Shown here piece after piece: positions 33,307 through 42,472 of a stretch of DNA of 64,000 nucleotides (the stretch's first letter is position 1; each line of letters opens with the position of its first letter). This DNA is from Kosakonia sp. SMBL-WEM22 (GTDB taxonomy: Bacteria; Pseudomonadota; Gammaproteobacteria; Enterobacterales; Enterobacteriaceae). A program made the position numbers and the translations under genes. The stretch is taken from contig NZ_CP051488.1 of the NCBI RefSeq assembly GCF_014490785.1, positions 3,968,001 to 4,032,000 of the forward strand, read 5' to 3'. The notes below the pieces were generated by a model. The model made no database searches. It was given only the letters and a program-made list of their open reading frames with translations, and was not told the DNA's origin.

Positions 33307-34515
33307 ATGAGGTATCGCAACAAAGTCGCGGTGGTCTATCTGCTGGGCTTTTTTCTTGATTTGATCAATATGTTTATCGCCAGCGTCGCCTTTCCGGCGA
33401 TGGCGGAGAGCCTGCATGCATCGGTCTCTGCGCTGGCATGGGTCAGCAATGGCTATATCGCAGGGTTGACGGTGGCGATCCTCTTCAGCGCGCTACTGAC
33501 CCGCTTTATTGGGGCACGGCGGCTCTTTATGCTGTCGCTGTTGCTCTTCAGCGCTGCGGGACTGGCGGCGGGGTTTGCCGACTCACTGGACAGCCTGATT
33601 ACCTGGCGCGTGGTGCAGGGCCTGGGCGGCGGGTTGCTGATCCCGGTTGGGCAAGCGCTCGCCTGGCAACAGTTCAAACCTCATGAGCGGGCGAAAATCT
33701 CCTCTGCGGTGATGCTGGTAGCTCTGCTCGCCCCCGCCTGTTCACCCGCTGTCGGTGGGCTACTGGTGGAACTGCTCGGCTGGCGCTGGATCTTCTTCGT
33801 CACGCTGCCGCTGGCGCTGCTGACGCTGCTGCTGGCCGGGTGCTGGCTGAAAGAGGAGGCCAAGCCCGCCGTGTCGCGCCGGCTGCTCGATCTCTCTTTG
33901 CTGAAGAACTCACTGCTGCGCTTCGCCATGCTTATCTACCTCTGCGTGCCGGGGATGTTTATTGGCGTCAGCGTGGTGGGGATGTTCTACCTGCAGCGCA
34001 TGATGGCGCTCACACCTGCGGTGACGGGCGCGTTAATGGTGCCGTGGTCCCTCGCCTCCGCGCTGGCGATCTCCGTGACCGGGCGTTATTTCAATCGCCT
34101 CGGCCCGCGACCACTGGTCATAATTGGCGCTCTGCTACAGGCGGCAGGCATTGTGATGCTACTACTTGTTACCCCGTCGACGCCGCTGGCAGTACTTATT
34201 GCGAGTTTCGCGCTGATGGGCGCGGGCGGAAGCCTGTGCAGCAGCACCGCGCAGAGCTGCGCTTTTCTCACCATCGATAATCAGGCGATGCCGGATGCCA
34301 GCGCGCTGTGGAATCTTAACCGCCAGTTAAGCTTTTTTATCGGTGCCACGCTGCTGGCATTTGTTCTCGGCCTGCTGCAACAGGTTATGCCGCCCCTTTC
34401 CGCTTATCGCGGGACATTTACCCTCGCTGCCATAATTACGCTTTTCCCGCTTTTGGGCGCGCTGCGCCTTGATAACCCACACCCCCTGCAACAGCTAAAA
34501 CAGGAGCAACCATGA
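33307..34515 (+). CDS. MFS transporter, probable drug/solute exporter
   Basis: This 402-residue membrane protein begins MRYRNKVAVVYLLGFFLDLINM, with about 12 hydrophobic segments. WRVVQGLGGGLLIPVGQAL is the motif C-like segment of drug:H+ antiporters, and LLGWRWIFFVTLPLALLTLLL follows. AAGGAGG precedes the ATG. The next gene overlaps its stop by four bases (ATGA). It is probably controlled by the divergent LysR protein. The substrate is unknown. Confidence 0.85.
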   Translation: MRYRNKVAVVYLLGFFLDLINMFIASVAFPAMAESLHASVSALAWVSNGYIAGLTVAILFSALLTRFIGARRLFMLSLLLFSAAGLAAGFADSLDSLITWRVVQGLGGGLLIPVGQALAWQQFKPHERAKISSAVMLVALLAPACSPAVGGLLVELLGWRWIFFVTLPLALLTLLLAGCWLKEEAKPAVSRRLLDLSLLKNSLLRFAMLIYLCVPGMFIGVSVVGMFYLQRMMALTPAVTGALMVPWSLASALAISVTGRYFNRLGPRPLVIIGALLQAAGIVMLLLVTPSTPLAVLIASFALMGAGGSLCSSTAQSCAFLTIDNQAMPDASALWNLNRQLSFFIGATLLAFVLGLLQQVMPPLSAYRGTFTLAAIITLFPLLGALRLDNPHPLQQLKQEQP

Positions 34516-34892
34516 AGCGTTATACGACGGAGATTATTGATGCCCATATCGCCATTGAGGCATGGCTGGGCCGCGGTGAAGGGGATTGCGCGGCGCTGAT
34601 GGCGCGATTTAGCGACCGGTTCAGCATGATTACCCCAGGTGGCGCGACGCTTGATAAACCTGCACTGGTCAACTTTTTCCAGGCGCAGTGCGCGGCGCGG
34701 GCGGGACTGAGCATCCGTGTGGATGATATCGAATTACTGGCAGAGTGGGAAAGCGGTGCGGCGCTGCGCTACCGCGAGACGCAACAGTTACCCGATCAGG
34801 CGGCGCATCAGCGCTGGTCAACGGTGGTGCTTGATAAAGATAACGGGAAGCTGTTGTGGCGGCACCTGCACGAAACGGCCCTTGCCGGGTAG
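34512..34892 (+). CDS. SnoaL/DUF4440-like protein
   Basis: This 126-residue protein has the cone-shaped NTF2-like pattern: an N-terminal helix (IDAHIAIEAWLGRGEGDCAALMARFSD), then FSMITPGGATLDKPALVNFF, and strands ending LWRHLHET. Such proteins bind or modify small hydrophobic molecules, and many have no known reaction. Its ATG overlaps the transporter stop, so the two are co-translated. A shared substrate with the exporter is inferred. Confidence 0.75.
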   Translation: MKRYTTEIIDAHIAIEAWLGRGEGDCAALMARFSDRFSMITPGGATLDKPALVNFFQAQCAARAGLSIRVDDIELLAEWESGAALRYRETQQLPDQAAHQRWSTVVLDKDNGKLLWRHLHETALAG

Positions 34893-34900
34893 GAGAAAAG

Positions 34901-34932
34901 AAAAAAGGCCAGTCTTAACGACCGGCCTTTTT
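34901..34932. terminator. Bidirectional terminator between the SnoaL-like gene and rpoS
   Basis: The stem AAAAAGGCC-A-GTC pairs with GAC-C-GGCCTTTTT, with one mismatch and a short loop. A-runs and T-runs flank both sides, so it serves both convergent transcripts. It lies 16 bases from the rpoS stop. Confidence 0.88.
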
Positions 34933-34947
34933 GACGAGAAAGGGTGC

Positions 34948-35940
34948 TTATTCGCGGAACAGCGCTTCGATATTCAGCCCTTGCGTTTGCAGGATTTCGC
35001 GCAAACGACGCAGACCTTCAACCTGAATCTGGCGAACACGTTCACGAGTGAGGCCAATTTCACGGCCTACATCTTCAAGTGTTGCAGCCTCATAACCCAG
35101 CAGACCGAAACGACGTGCCAGCACTTCACGCTGTTTGGCGTTCAGTTCGAACAGCCATTTGACGATGCTCTGTTTCATATCATCGTCCTGCGTGGTGTCT
35201 TCCGGACCGTTGTCTTTTTCATCGGCCAGGATATCCAGCAGCGCTTTTTCAGAATCACCGCCCAGCGGCGTGTCAACTGAGGTAATGCGCTCGTTGAGAC
35301 GCAGCATACGGCTGACATCATCAACAGGTTTATCTAACTGTTCAGCAATCTCTTCTGCGCTCGGTTCGTGGTCCAGTTTATGGGACAACTCACGCGCGGT
35401 ACGCAGATAGACGTTCAGCTCTTTGACGATGTGAATCGGCAGACGAATAGTGCGGGTTTGGTTCATGATAGCCCGCTCGATGGTCTGACGAATCCACCAG
35501 GTCGCGTAAGTTGAGAAACGGAACCCACGTTCTGGGTCAAATTTTTCAACGGCGCGGATCAGCCCCAGGTTGCCCTCTTCAATCAGATCCAGCAGAGCCA
35601 GACCACGATTGCTGTATCGACGGGCAATCTTCACCACCAGACGCAAGTTACTTTCGATCATGCGACGGCGGGAGGCAACATCACCTCGTAATGCACGGCG
35701 TGCAAAATAAACTTCTTCTTCGGCCGTCAAAAGCGGGGAGTACCCAATTTCCCCCAGATAAAGCTGAGTCGCGTCTAAAACACGCTGTGTTGCACCCTGC
35801 GATAACAGCTCTTCTTCAGCCAGGTCATTATCACTGGGTTCCTCTTCTACCAAGACTTTTTCGTCAAAAGCCTCTGTTCCGTTCTCATCAAATTCCGCAT
35901 CTTCATTTAAATCATGAACTTTCAGCGTATTCTGACTCAT
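34948..35940 (-). CDS. rpoS: RpoS, stationary-phase sigma factor (sigma S)
   Basis: This 330-residue protein has the same length as E. coli RpoS. Region 1.2-2 includes TQLYLGEIGYSPLL and NLRLVVKIARRYSNRGL then DLIEEGNLGLIRAVEKFDP. Region 3 contains HIVKELNVYLRTAREL, and region 4 AATLEDVGREIGLTRERVRQIQVEG. It directs transcription in stationary phase and stress. The ATG at 35940 follows TAGGAG; the frame is open 17 codons upstream. In the family its main promoter lies inside nlpD, giving a long leader controlled by sRNAs; the gap to nlpD is 126 bases. Confidence 0.97.
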   Translation of the reverse strand: MSQNTLKVHDLNEDAEFDENGTEAFDEKVLVEEEPSDNDLAEEELLSQGATQRVLDATQLYLGEIGYSPLLTAEEEVYFARRALRGDVASRRRMIESNLRLVVKIARRYSNRGLALLDLIEEGNLGLIRAVEKFDPERGFRFSTYATWWIRQTIERAIMNQTRTIRLPIHIVKELNVYLRTARELSHKLDHEPSAEEIAEQLDKPVDDVSRMLRLNERITSVDTPLGGDSEKALLDILADEKDNGPEDTTQDDDMKQSIVKWLFELNAKQREVLARRFGLLGYEAATLEDVGREIGLTRERVRQIQVEGLRRLREILQTQGLNIEALFRE

Positions 35941-36066
35941 AAAGTGGCTCCTACCCGTGATCCCTGGGCAAAACACCTGACGCATTCTCATTTACCTCCG
36001 CTGCAGCGGCATCTGCGCTCACTGCAACGGAATAAGTGAGAATGACCTCACCTGCTTTGCACCGAT

Positions 36067-37206
36067 TTATCGCTGCGGCAAATAACGCAGCGGGTTTACG
36101 GATTTCCCCTTGTAACGAATTTCAAAATGCAAGCGTGTAGAGCTGGTTCCGGTGCTACCCATAGTCGCTATTTTTTGCCCCGCCTTCACTTCTTGTTGTT
36201 CCCGGACCAGCATTGTGTCGTTATGGGCGTAGGCACTCAGGTAATCATCGTTGTGTTTTATGATGATAAGATTACCGTAACCGCGCAGTGCGTTACCGGC
36301 ATATACTACGCGTCCATCTGCGGTCGCGATGATAGCCTGTCCTTTACTGCCTGCGATATCGACCCCTTTGTTACCACCCTCGGTGGCAGAGAAGTTATCG
36401 ATAACGTTGCCTTCAGTCGGCCAGCGCCATGTTGAAATCGGCGAGCTGGTTGTTGTACTGCTGACAGTCGGTTCGGTTGTTGTACTAACGGAAGGTGCCG
36501 TAACAGGCGCTGTGACAGGTGTCGCAGGCTTGTTGTTCGGCAACATTTTATTAGCACTTTGTTCACCTGAGGTCTCAGAATACGTAATTGTCGGTTTCGA
36601 AGCAACCACCGCGGTTGAATTTTGCGCAGTTTTTGAGACTATTCCTTGTTCCGATGCATCAGCCTGCGTTATTGCATTTCCACCCGTGATAGGTGTACCA
36701 GATGCATTCCCCACCTGCAATGTCTGCCCAACGTGCAAACCATACGGCGCGGCCACATTGTTGCGCTGCGCAAGGTCACGGAAATCGTTGCCGGTGATCC
36801 AGGCGATGTAGAAGAGGGTATCGCCGCGTTTGACGGTATAGGTGCTGCCACCGGTATAGCTCCCTTTCGGGATATTGCCGTACTTGCGGTTATAGACAAT
36901 GTGACCATCAACCGTCTGCACCGGCTGAACCTGAACAGGTTGCGACTGCATTGGCTGCACCGGCTGTACGGGTTGAACAGGCTGTACCGGCTGGACTTGC
37001 TGCATTTGCGGCTGCTGTGCATTCGTGCTCATGGCAGGCGGCGGCGTAATGAGCATGCCGGAGTTGTCGCTGCCGTTGGCGCTTCCGCCTACCGAACTGA
37101 CCGGTGCAGGAGTATTGTTGGAATTTGAACACCCTGCCAGCCAAAGCGAAACCAGTGACAATGCCGCGACACGGCGTACGGTGAATTTCGGGCTTCCCGC
37201 GCTCAT
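36067..37206 (-). CDS. nlpD: NlpD, murein hydrolase activator lipoprotein
   Basis: This 379-residue protein has the same length as E. coli NlpD. The lipobox LAGC (Cys26) anchors it to the outer membrane. A variable linker carries tandem VQP repeats (residues about 70-95). A LysM domain follows (YTVKRGDTLFYIAWITGNDF), then a C-terminal LytM domain (GNVIDNFSATEGGNKGVDIAG to RLHFEIRYKGKSVNPLRYLP) that lacks catalytic metal ligands. It activates AmiC at the septum; amiC is also in this window. The rpoS promoter is expected within it. Confidence 0.96.
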   Translation of the reverse strand: MSAGSPKFTVRRVAALSLVSLWLAGCSNSNNTPAPVSSVGGSANGSDNSGMLITPPPAMSTNAQQPQMQQVQPVQPVQPVQPVQPMQSQPVQVQPVQTVDGHIVYNRKYGNIPKGSYTGGSTYTVKRGDTLFYIAWITGNDFRDLAQRNNVAAPYGLHVGQTLQVGNASGTPITGGNAITQADASEQGIVSKTAQNSTAVVASKPTITYSETSGEQSANKMLPNNKPATPVTAPVTAPSVSTTTEPTVSSTTTSSPISTWRWPTEGNVIDNFSATEGGNKGVDIAGSKGQAIIATADGRVVYAGNALRGYGNLIIIKHNDDYLSAYAHNDTMLVREQQEVKAGQKIATMGSTGTSSTRLHFEIRYKGKSVNPLRYLPQR

Positions 37207-37321
37207 TTTTCCCCCAATATTATGTAAATTACCAATGACTTAAAGATAACCGCAAAGGTCGACGGCAAATTTGCCCACAATACGCTGTTATGGCCCGAAA
37301 TACCCAGGATAAATCTGTAAC

Positions 37322-37948
37322 TCAGGCCAGCTCACCACGTACAAGCGGAACAAAGCGCACGGCTTCAACGGTATCAATCATAAATTCGCTTCCCCGCCGA
37401 CGAACCCGCTTTAACTGCTGGAGTTCGTCGCCCACGGGCAAAACGAGAATGCCGCCGTCATCCAGCTGCGACATCAGCGCGGCGGGAATTTCAGGCGGAG
37501 CGGCTGTCACAATAATAGCGTCAAATGGCGCGCGTGCTTGCCATCCTTGCCAGCCATCACCGTGACGCGTGGAGACATTGTGCAGATCGAGCTGCTTGAG
37601 GCGGCGGCGCGCCTGCCACTGCAGCCCTTTAATCCGCTCAACGGAGCAGACATGGTGCACCAGATGGGCGAGGATCGCCGTCTGGTAACCGGAACCGGTG
37701 CCAATCTCCAGCACGCGCGAATCGGGCGTCAGCTCGAGCAGCTCGGTCATGCGCGCAACCATATAGGGTTGGGAGATGGTTTGCCCCTGACCAATGGGCA
37801 GCGCGACGTTTTCCCACGCTTTGTGTTCAAACGCCTCGTCGATAAATTTCTCGCGCGGCACCCGCGATAGCGCTTCAAGCACCTGTTCATCTTTGATGCC
37901 CTGAGCACGTAACTGATTGAGTAGGTCCTGGATGCGTTTGCTTACCAT
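37322..37948 (-). CDS. pcm: Pcm, protein-L-isoaspartate O-methyltransferase
   Basis: This 208-residue protein has the same length as E. coli Pcm. The SAM-binding motif is VLEIGTGSGYQTAIL, the substrate segment near the N-terminus includes GQGQTISQPYMVARM, and post-motif I GRHGDGWQGW is present as TRHGDGWQGW. It methylates damaged isoaspartyl residues so that they can be repaired. The ATG at 37948 overlaps the surE stop by seven bases; the frame is open ten codons further upstream inside surE. Confidence 0.95.
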   Translation of the reverse strand: MVSKRIQDLLNQLRAQGIKDEQVLEALSRVPREKFIDEAFEHKAWENVALPIGQGQTISQPYMVARMTELLELTPDSRVLEIGTGSGYQTAILAHLVHHVCSVERIKGLQWQARRRLKQLDLHNVSTRHGDGWQGWQARAPFDAIIVTAAPPEIPAALMSQLDDGGILVLPVGDELQQLKRVRRRGSEFMIDTVEAVRFVPLVRGELA

Positions 37949-38703
37949 TGCGTATTCACCCCGGCGCGCTCCAGCCAACCTGATACCACCTCCTGCGCAC
38001 TGTAGGCGGTCAAATCTACATGCAGCGGCGTAACAGAAACATATCCCTCATCAACGGCGGCAAAGTCAGTATCCGGGCCGGCATCGCACTTCTCTCCCGG
38101 CGGGCCAATCCAATAAAGCGTGTTGCCGCGCGGATCCTGCTGCGGGATCACCTGGTCTGCGGGATGGCGGCTGCCGCAGCGCGTCACGCGAATGCCTTTG
38201 ATCTCACTCAGCGGCAGATCGGGCACGTTGATATTCAAAATACGCCCGGTGCGCAGCGGCTCACGGTTCAGACCACGCAGGAGAGCGCAGGTGACCGCCG
38301 CGGCGGTTTCGTAATGGGTATGGCCATTGAGAGAGACAGCTAACGCCGGAAAGCCGAGGTGTCGGCCCTCCATCGCAGCGGCAACGGTGCCGGAATAAAT
38401 CACATCATCGCCGAGATTCGGCCCGGCATTGATGCCAGAAACCACCACATCCGGGCGCGGGCGCATCAGTGCGTTAACGCCGAGAAAAACGCAGTCCGTT
38501 GGCGTGCCCATCTGCACGGCGATATCGCCGTTATCAAATGTAAAAGTACGAAGCGAAGATTCGAGCGTCAGCGAATTAGACGCACCGCTGCGATTACGAT
38601 CGGGAGCCACAACCTGAACCTCGGCAAACTCCCTAAGAGCACGGGCCAGCGTCTGGATACCCGGCGCGTGGATCCCATCATCGTTACTCAGCAATATTCG
38701 CAT
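37942..38703 (-). CDS. surE: SurE, 5'/3'-nucleotidase and exopolyphosphatase
   Basis: This 253-residue protein has the same length as E. coli SurE. The metal-binding start MRILLSNDDGIHAPG holds Asp8-Asp9. NRSGASNSLTL and VVSGINAGPNLGDDVIYSGT are further active-site loops. It dephosphorylates nucleotides, with preference for 3'-nucleotides in the family. It overlaps truD by 20 bases and pcm by seven, so all three sit in one transcript. The frame is open 45 codons upstream, but the metal-binding N-terminus fixes the start. Confidence 0.95.
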   Translation of the reverse strand: MRILLSNDDGIHAPGIQTLARALREFAEVQVVAPDRNRSGASNSLTLESSLRTFTFDNGDIAVQMGTPTDCVFLGVNALMRPRPDVVVSGINAGPNLGDDVIYSGTVAAAMEGRHLGFPALAVSLNGHTHYETAAAVTCALLRGLNREPLRTGRILNINVPDLPLSEIKGIRVTRCGSRHPADQVIPQQDPRGNTLYWIGPPGEKCDAGPDTDFAAVDEGYVSVTPLHVDLTAYSAQEVVSGWLERAGVNTQW

Positions 38704-39733
38704 AATCACCCGATGTGTTGATAAGTTCCCTGACCACACTGGTGGCAAAGCTTCCCGCCGGTAGCCAGAAACGTACCTCGACGGTGGCATCATCCCACCA
38801 GTTCCAGCTGAGCGCCTGTGGATAGAGCAACATCGCACGGCGCGCAGCGTCCACTTTTTCTCTTACCAGCAGCGTCTGTAACTCTGGCGCATCAGCGATC
38901 GCCTGCTGCTCAAACTCCAGTGCCGCCTCTTCTGTTCCCCACTCGCCGCGACCCGGCAACGGCGCGGTGATCATCAGTGCTTTTGCATCGACACGCGCCT
39001 GTAGCTCCTGGCGCTCTTCATCGGTCGCCACAAACCAGCTTCCGCGACCCGCTAATTGTAGCGCATCGCCAACAACAACTTGATTGAAGTCCGGTTTCTT
39101 CAGCCGCTCGCTGACCACCTGATTAAACAACGCGCTGCGCGCTGCGGACAACCAAAAACTGCGTTTGTTACGATCGCGAACCGGCGCATCGCTTTGCGCC
39201 CAGCGCAGCGCGCCCTGCAGATTGCTGCCGCCGATGCCAAAACGCTGTGCGCCAAAATAGTTGGGTACGCCCTGTTCGGCGATAGCCTGTAAACGTGCGT
39301 CCACCTCTGCGCGATGGGTTATTTCCCGCAGCACCAGCGTAAACGCGTTGCCCTTCAACGCGCCGAGACGCAGTTTGCGTTTATGGCGGGCATACTCCAG
39401 CACTTTGCAACCTTCGAGGGTAAACTGGCTCAGATCCGGCATACCATTACCCGGTACGCGGGCGCAAAGCCACTGTTCCGTCACGGCATGCTTATCTTTC
39501 TGACCGGCGAAACTTACTTCACGCACATGAATTTTAAGGAATTTCGCTAGAGCGTCAGCAACAAAACGTGTATTGCAGCCATTTTTCAGAATTCGTACCA
39601 GAATATGCTCACCTTCGCCGTCTGGCTCGAAGCCAAGATCCTCCACCACGACGAAATCTTCCGGGCTGGCCTTCAGGATGCCATTGCCGCCAGGCTTGCC
39701 GTGCAGAAAGGTGAGGTTATCAAATTCCGTCAT
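38684..39733 (-). CDS. truD: TruD, tRNA pseudouridine(13) synthase
   Basis: This 349-residue protein has the same length as E. coli TruD. Asp80 in FAGQKDKHAVTEQW is the catalytic Asp of the family. RFGIGGSNLQGALRWA and the central insertion domain are present. It makes pseudouridine 13 in tRNA-Glu. Its start overlaps the ispF stop by four bases. Confidence 0.95.
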   Translation of the reverse strand: MTEFDNLTFLHGKPGGNGILKASPEDFVVVEDLGFEPDGEGEHILVRILKNGCNTRFVADALAKFLKIHVREVSFAGQKDKHAVTEQWLCARVPGNGMPDLSQFTLEGCKVLEYARHKRKLRLGALKGNAFTLVLREITHRAEVDARLQAIAEQGVPNYFGAQRFGIGGSNLQGALRWAQSDAPVRDRNKRSFWLSAARSALFNQVVSERLKKPDFNQVVVGDALQLAGRGSWFVATDEERQELQARVDAKALMITAPLPGRGEWGTEEAALEFEQQAIADAPELQTLLVREKVDAARRAMLLYPQALSWNWWDDATVEVRFWLPAGSFATSVVRELINTSGDYANIAE

Positions 39734-40209
39734 TTCGCCGCCTTCACTAACAGCGCCACCGCTTCACAGGCGATGCCTTCGCCACGCCCGGTAAAACCGA
39801 GCTTCTCGGTAGTGGTGGCTTTCACGTTAACATCATCCATATGACAGCCGAGATCTTCGGCGATAAAGACGCGCATCTGCGGAATATGCGGCAACATTTT
39901 CGGAGCCTGCGCGATGATGGTCACATCCACGTTGCCAAGGGTATAGCCTTTGGCCTGGATGCGTCGCCACGCTTCGCGCAGCAGCTCGCGGCTGTCCGCG
40001 CCTTTAAAAGCCGCGTCGGTATCCGGGAAGAGTTTACCAATATCCCCCAGCGCTGCCGCGCCGAGCAGCGCATCGGTCAACGCATGCAGGGCGACATCGC
40101 CGTCGGAGTGCGCCAGCAGCCCCTGCTCATAGGGAATGCGCACGCCGCCAATAATAATCGGGCCTGCGCCGCCAAAGGCGTGTACGTCAAAACCGTGTCC
40201 AATGCGCAT
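39730..40209 (-). CDS. ispF: IspF, 2-C-methyl-D-erythritol 2,4-cyclodiphosphate synthase
   Basis: This 159-residue protein starts MRIGHGFDVHAFGG, where Asp8 and His10 bind zinc. LAHSDGDVALHALTDALLGA and AFKGADSRELLREAW are the other family blocks. It performs the fifth step of the MEP isoprenoid pathway. Its ATG overlaps the ispD stop by one base, coupling consecutive pathway steps. Confidence 0.96.
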   Translation of the reverse strand: MRIGHGFDVHAFGGAGPIIIGGVRIPYEQGLLAHSDGDVALHALTDALLGAAALGDIGKLFPDTDAAFKGADSRELLREAWRRIQAKGYTLGNVDVTIIAQAPKMLPHIPQMRVFIAEDLGCHMDDVNVKATTTEKLGFTGRGEGIACEAVALLVKAAK

Positions 40210-40919
40210 TATGCTTTCTCCTGAAGGTCTGCATGGGTCAGATAAAATTCTGCGAGTCGTAAATCTTCGGGTCGGGTCACTTTGATATTATCCGCACGTC
40301 CGGCGACCAGCTCGGGATGGTAGCCACAATACTCCAGCGCCGAAGCTTCATCGGTGATGGTGGCACCTTCATCTAACGCGCGGGTTAAGCAGTCGTGGAG
40401 TAACGCCAGCGGGAAAAACTGCGGCGTCAGGGCATGCCATAAATCATTGCGCTCAACGGTGTGAGCGATAGCGGTTTGGCCCGGCTCGGCGCGCTTCATG
40501 GTATCGCGCACGGGTGCAGCGAGGATCCCCCCTACCCGGCTGGTCTCACGCAGGGCGAGCAGTCGGTTGAGATCGTCCTGCTGCAGGCAGGGGCGCGCGG
40601 CGTCATGCACTAGCACCCACTGCGCACCGGCAGCGGCTTTCAGGCCTGCCAGCACCGAGTCGGCACGTTCCGCGCCGCCGTTGACCACCGTAATCTGCGG
40701 ATGGTTCGCCAGAGGAAGCTGCGCGAAGCGTTCATCGCCCACGCTGACGGCGATAATTACCCGGCTGACGCACGGGTGGGCGAGCAGCGCGGCGACCGCG
40801 TGCTCAAGGATGGTTTTATCGCCGATGGAGAGATACTGCTTTGGACATTCCGTTTGCATGCGGCGGCCGAATCCGGCGGCCGGCACCACGGCACAGACGT
40901 CCGGAATGAGTGTTGCCAT
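40209..40919 (-). CDS. ispD: IspD, 2-C-methyl-D-erythritol 4-phosphate cytidylyltransferase
   Basis: This 236-residue protein has the same length as E. coli IspD. The nucleotide-binding loop is VPAAGFGRRMQTECPKQYL, with VHDAARPCL and ERNDLWHALTPQ further on. It transfers CMP to methylerythritol phosphate. It lies 18 bases downstream of ftsB, as in E. coli. Confidence 0.96.
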   Translation of the reverse strand: MATLIPDVCAVVPAAGFGRRMQTECPKQYLSIGDKTILEHAVAALLAHPCVSRVIIAVSVGDERFAQLPLANHPQITVVNGGAERADSVLAGLKAAAGAQWVLVHDAARPCLQQDDLNRLLALRETSRVGGILAAPVRDTMKRAEPGQTAIAHTVERNDLWHALTPQFFPLALLHDCLTRALDEGATITDEASALEYCGYHPELVAGRADNIKVTRPEDLRLAEFYLTHADLQEKA

Positions 40920-40937
40920 TCGTTAACCCGGGACTGT

Positions 40938-41267
40938 TTATGGTCTAGTTTGCGTGTTTTGTGTGTTCTGCGCTGAGCCTGCCGCGCGCTTTGATGCGTC
41001 CGGCACCAGACGATAGAAAGTTTCGCCCGGTTTCGTCATGGTCAGCTCATTGCGAGCACGCTCCTCGATCGCTTCCTGACCGCCATTGAGATCGTCAATT
41101 TCGGCGAATAGCTGATCGTTGCGCGCTTTTAGTTTTGCGTTTGTCGCCTGCTGAGCCGCCACATCTTCGCTGACGCGGCCGTAGTCGTGCAGACCATTTT
41201 TGCCGAACCACAGCGAGTATTGCAGCCAGACCAGCAAAGCCAGCAAAAGCAGCGTTAATTTACCCAT
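40938..41267 (-). CDS. ftsB: FtsB, cell division protein
   Basis: This 109-residue bitopic protein begins with a membrane helix (MGKLTLLLLALLVWLQYSLWF). A periplasmic coiled coil (about residues 30-70: QQATNAKLKARNDQLFAEI) and the conserved EAIEERARNELTMTKPGETFYRL follow. It joins FtsL and FtsQ in the divisome and helps switch on septal wall synthesis. It is a little longer than E. coli FtsB (103), with an extended Gln/Asn/Thr tail. Confidence 0.95.
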   Translation of the reverse strand: MGKLTLLLLALLVWLQYSLWFGKNGLHDYGRVSEDVAAQQATNAKLKARNDQLFAEIDDLNGGQEAIEERARNELTMTKPGETFYRLVPDASKRAAGSAQNTQNTQTRP

Positions 41268-41430
41268 CCTGCCCCCTGAAAAACGGCATCATCATCCCAT
41301 AACTTTTCGTCAGACTCCACTTCGGGGCCGGGTGATACCGCGCAAGCGCCAGACTTTATCATAAATATTGAACATTCCGAACCCGGACACATTGCCTTAA
41401 CAGGCGTTACACCTTGAAGTATGACGCGCC

Positions 41431-41757
41431 TTAGCCCACCAGCCAGAAGAAAAGGAGACCGAACATCGCCGCCACGCTGAGTAACGTCGCCACGCAGCTG
41501 TAGCGCAACTGTCCATCCAGCAGCGAATGCAGGGCAATTCCCACCACCACCGAAACCGGCATCAGGGCGAGAAAAAAGGGCCAGGTATAGAGAAGAAAAA
41601 AGAGCGTATTGGAGCCGTATAAAAGAAAAGGGATTGCCAGCGCCAGCAGCCATGCGACAAAGCCCACGATGGCCCCCGGAAGAGACCATGTGGGTTCGTC
41701 GGCGGTCGGGGGGAGAGACGATGACCGCGGAAGGGTAATGTTGTGACTGTTACGCAT
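41431..41757 (-). CDS. ygbE: YgbE, DUF3561 inner membrane protein
   Basis: This 108-residue protein has three hydrophobic segments (PGAIVGFVAWLLALAIPFLL, LFFLLYTWPFFLALMPVSVVV, CVATLLSVAAMFGLLFFWL). It begins MRNSHNITL as in E. coli YgbE. The function is unknown. The frame is open seven codons upstream of this ATG. It lies between ftsB and cysC as in E. coli. Confidence 0.9.
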   Translation of the reverse strand: MRNSHNITLPRSSSLPPTADEPTWSLPGAIVGFVAWLLALAIPFLLYGSNTLFFLLYTWPFFLALMPVSVVVGIALHSLLDGQLRYSCVATLLSVAAMFGLLFFWLVG

Positions 41758-41866
41758 ATCTGATCCTGTTGCCTGCACGACCGGTAAACGCGATACACAC
41801 CTGTTCAGAGGGCGCGAAAAGCAAACTCGCTAAAGCCTGAAGAGTGGATGTATCGCCAGTACCGTC

Positions 41867-42472
41867 TCAGGATCTGATAATATCTCCCTGCCGCAGCAGG
41901 TCTAATAATTGACTGACCAAATTTGTTACCAATTGTTCGCCATCAAGGTGCACTTCCGGCGCGTCTGGTGCCTCGTACACTGAATCAATACCGGTGAAAT
42001 TACGCAGCTCTCCGGCGCGGGCTTTCTTGTATAACCCTTTCGGGTCGCGCGCTTCGCAAATCGCCAGCGGCGTATCGACAAACACCTCAATAAAACGCCC
42101 CTCGCCGAGGCGTTCGCGCACCATCTGCCGCTCAGCGCGATGGGGCGAGATAAAGGCGGTCAATACCACCAGCCCCGATTCGACCATTAGCTTCGCCACT
42201 TCGCCGACCCGGCGGATGTTCTCTTTGCGATCCGCGTCGCTGAAGCCTAAATCACTGCACAGGCCGTGACGCACGTTATCGCCATCAAGCAGATAGGTGC
42301 TGACGCCCGCGCGGTGTAACGCTTCTTCCAGCGCCCCCGCGACGGTCGATTTACCGGAGCCGGAAAGCCCGGTAAACCAGAGCACCACCCCACGGTGGCC
42401 GTGGAGCTGTTCGCGCTGCTGCGGCGTCACCGGATGGGCATGCCAGACGACGTTTTCGTCATGCTGCGCCAT
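41867..42472 (-). CDS. cysC: CysC, adenylylsulfate kinase
   Basis: This 201-residue protein has the Walker A GLSGSGKSTVAGAL near residues 35-48. Further family blocks are LLDGDNVRHGLCSDLGFS and FIEVFVDTPLAICEARDPKGLY. It phosphorylates APS to PAPS in assimilatory sulfate reduction. It shares one base with the cysN stop and is the last gene of a cysG-cysD-cysN-cysC transcript. Confidence 0.96.
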   Translation of the reverse strand: MAQHDENVVWHAHPVTPQQREQLHGHRGVVLWFTGLSGSGKSTVAGALEEALHRAGVSTYLLDGDNVRHGLCSDLGFSDADRKENIRRVGEVAKLMVESGLVVLTAFISPHRAERQMVRERLGEGRFIEVFVDTPLAICEARDPKGLYKKARAGELRNFTGIDSVYEAPDAPEVHLDGEQLVTNLVSQLLDLLRQGDIIRS

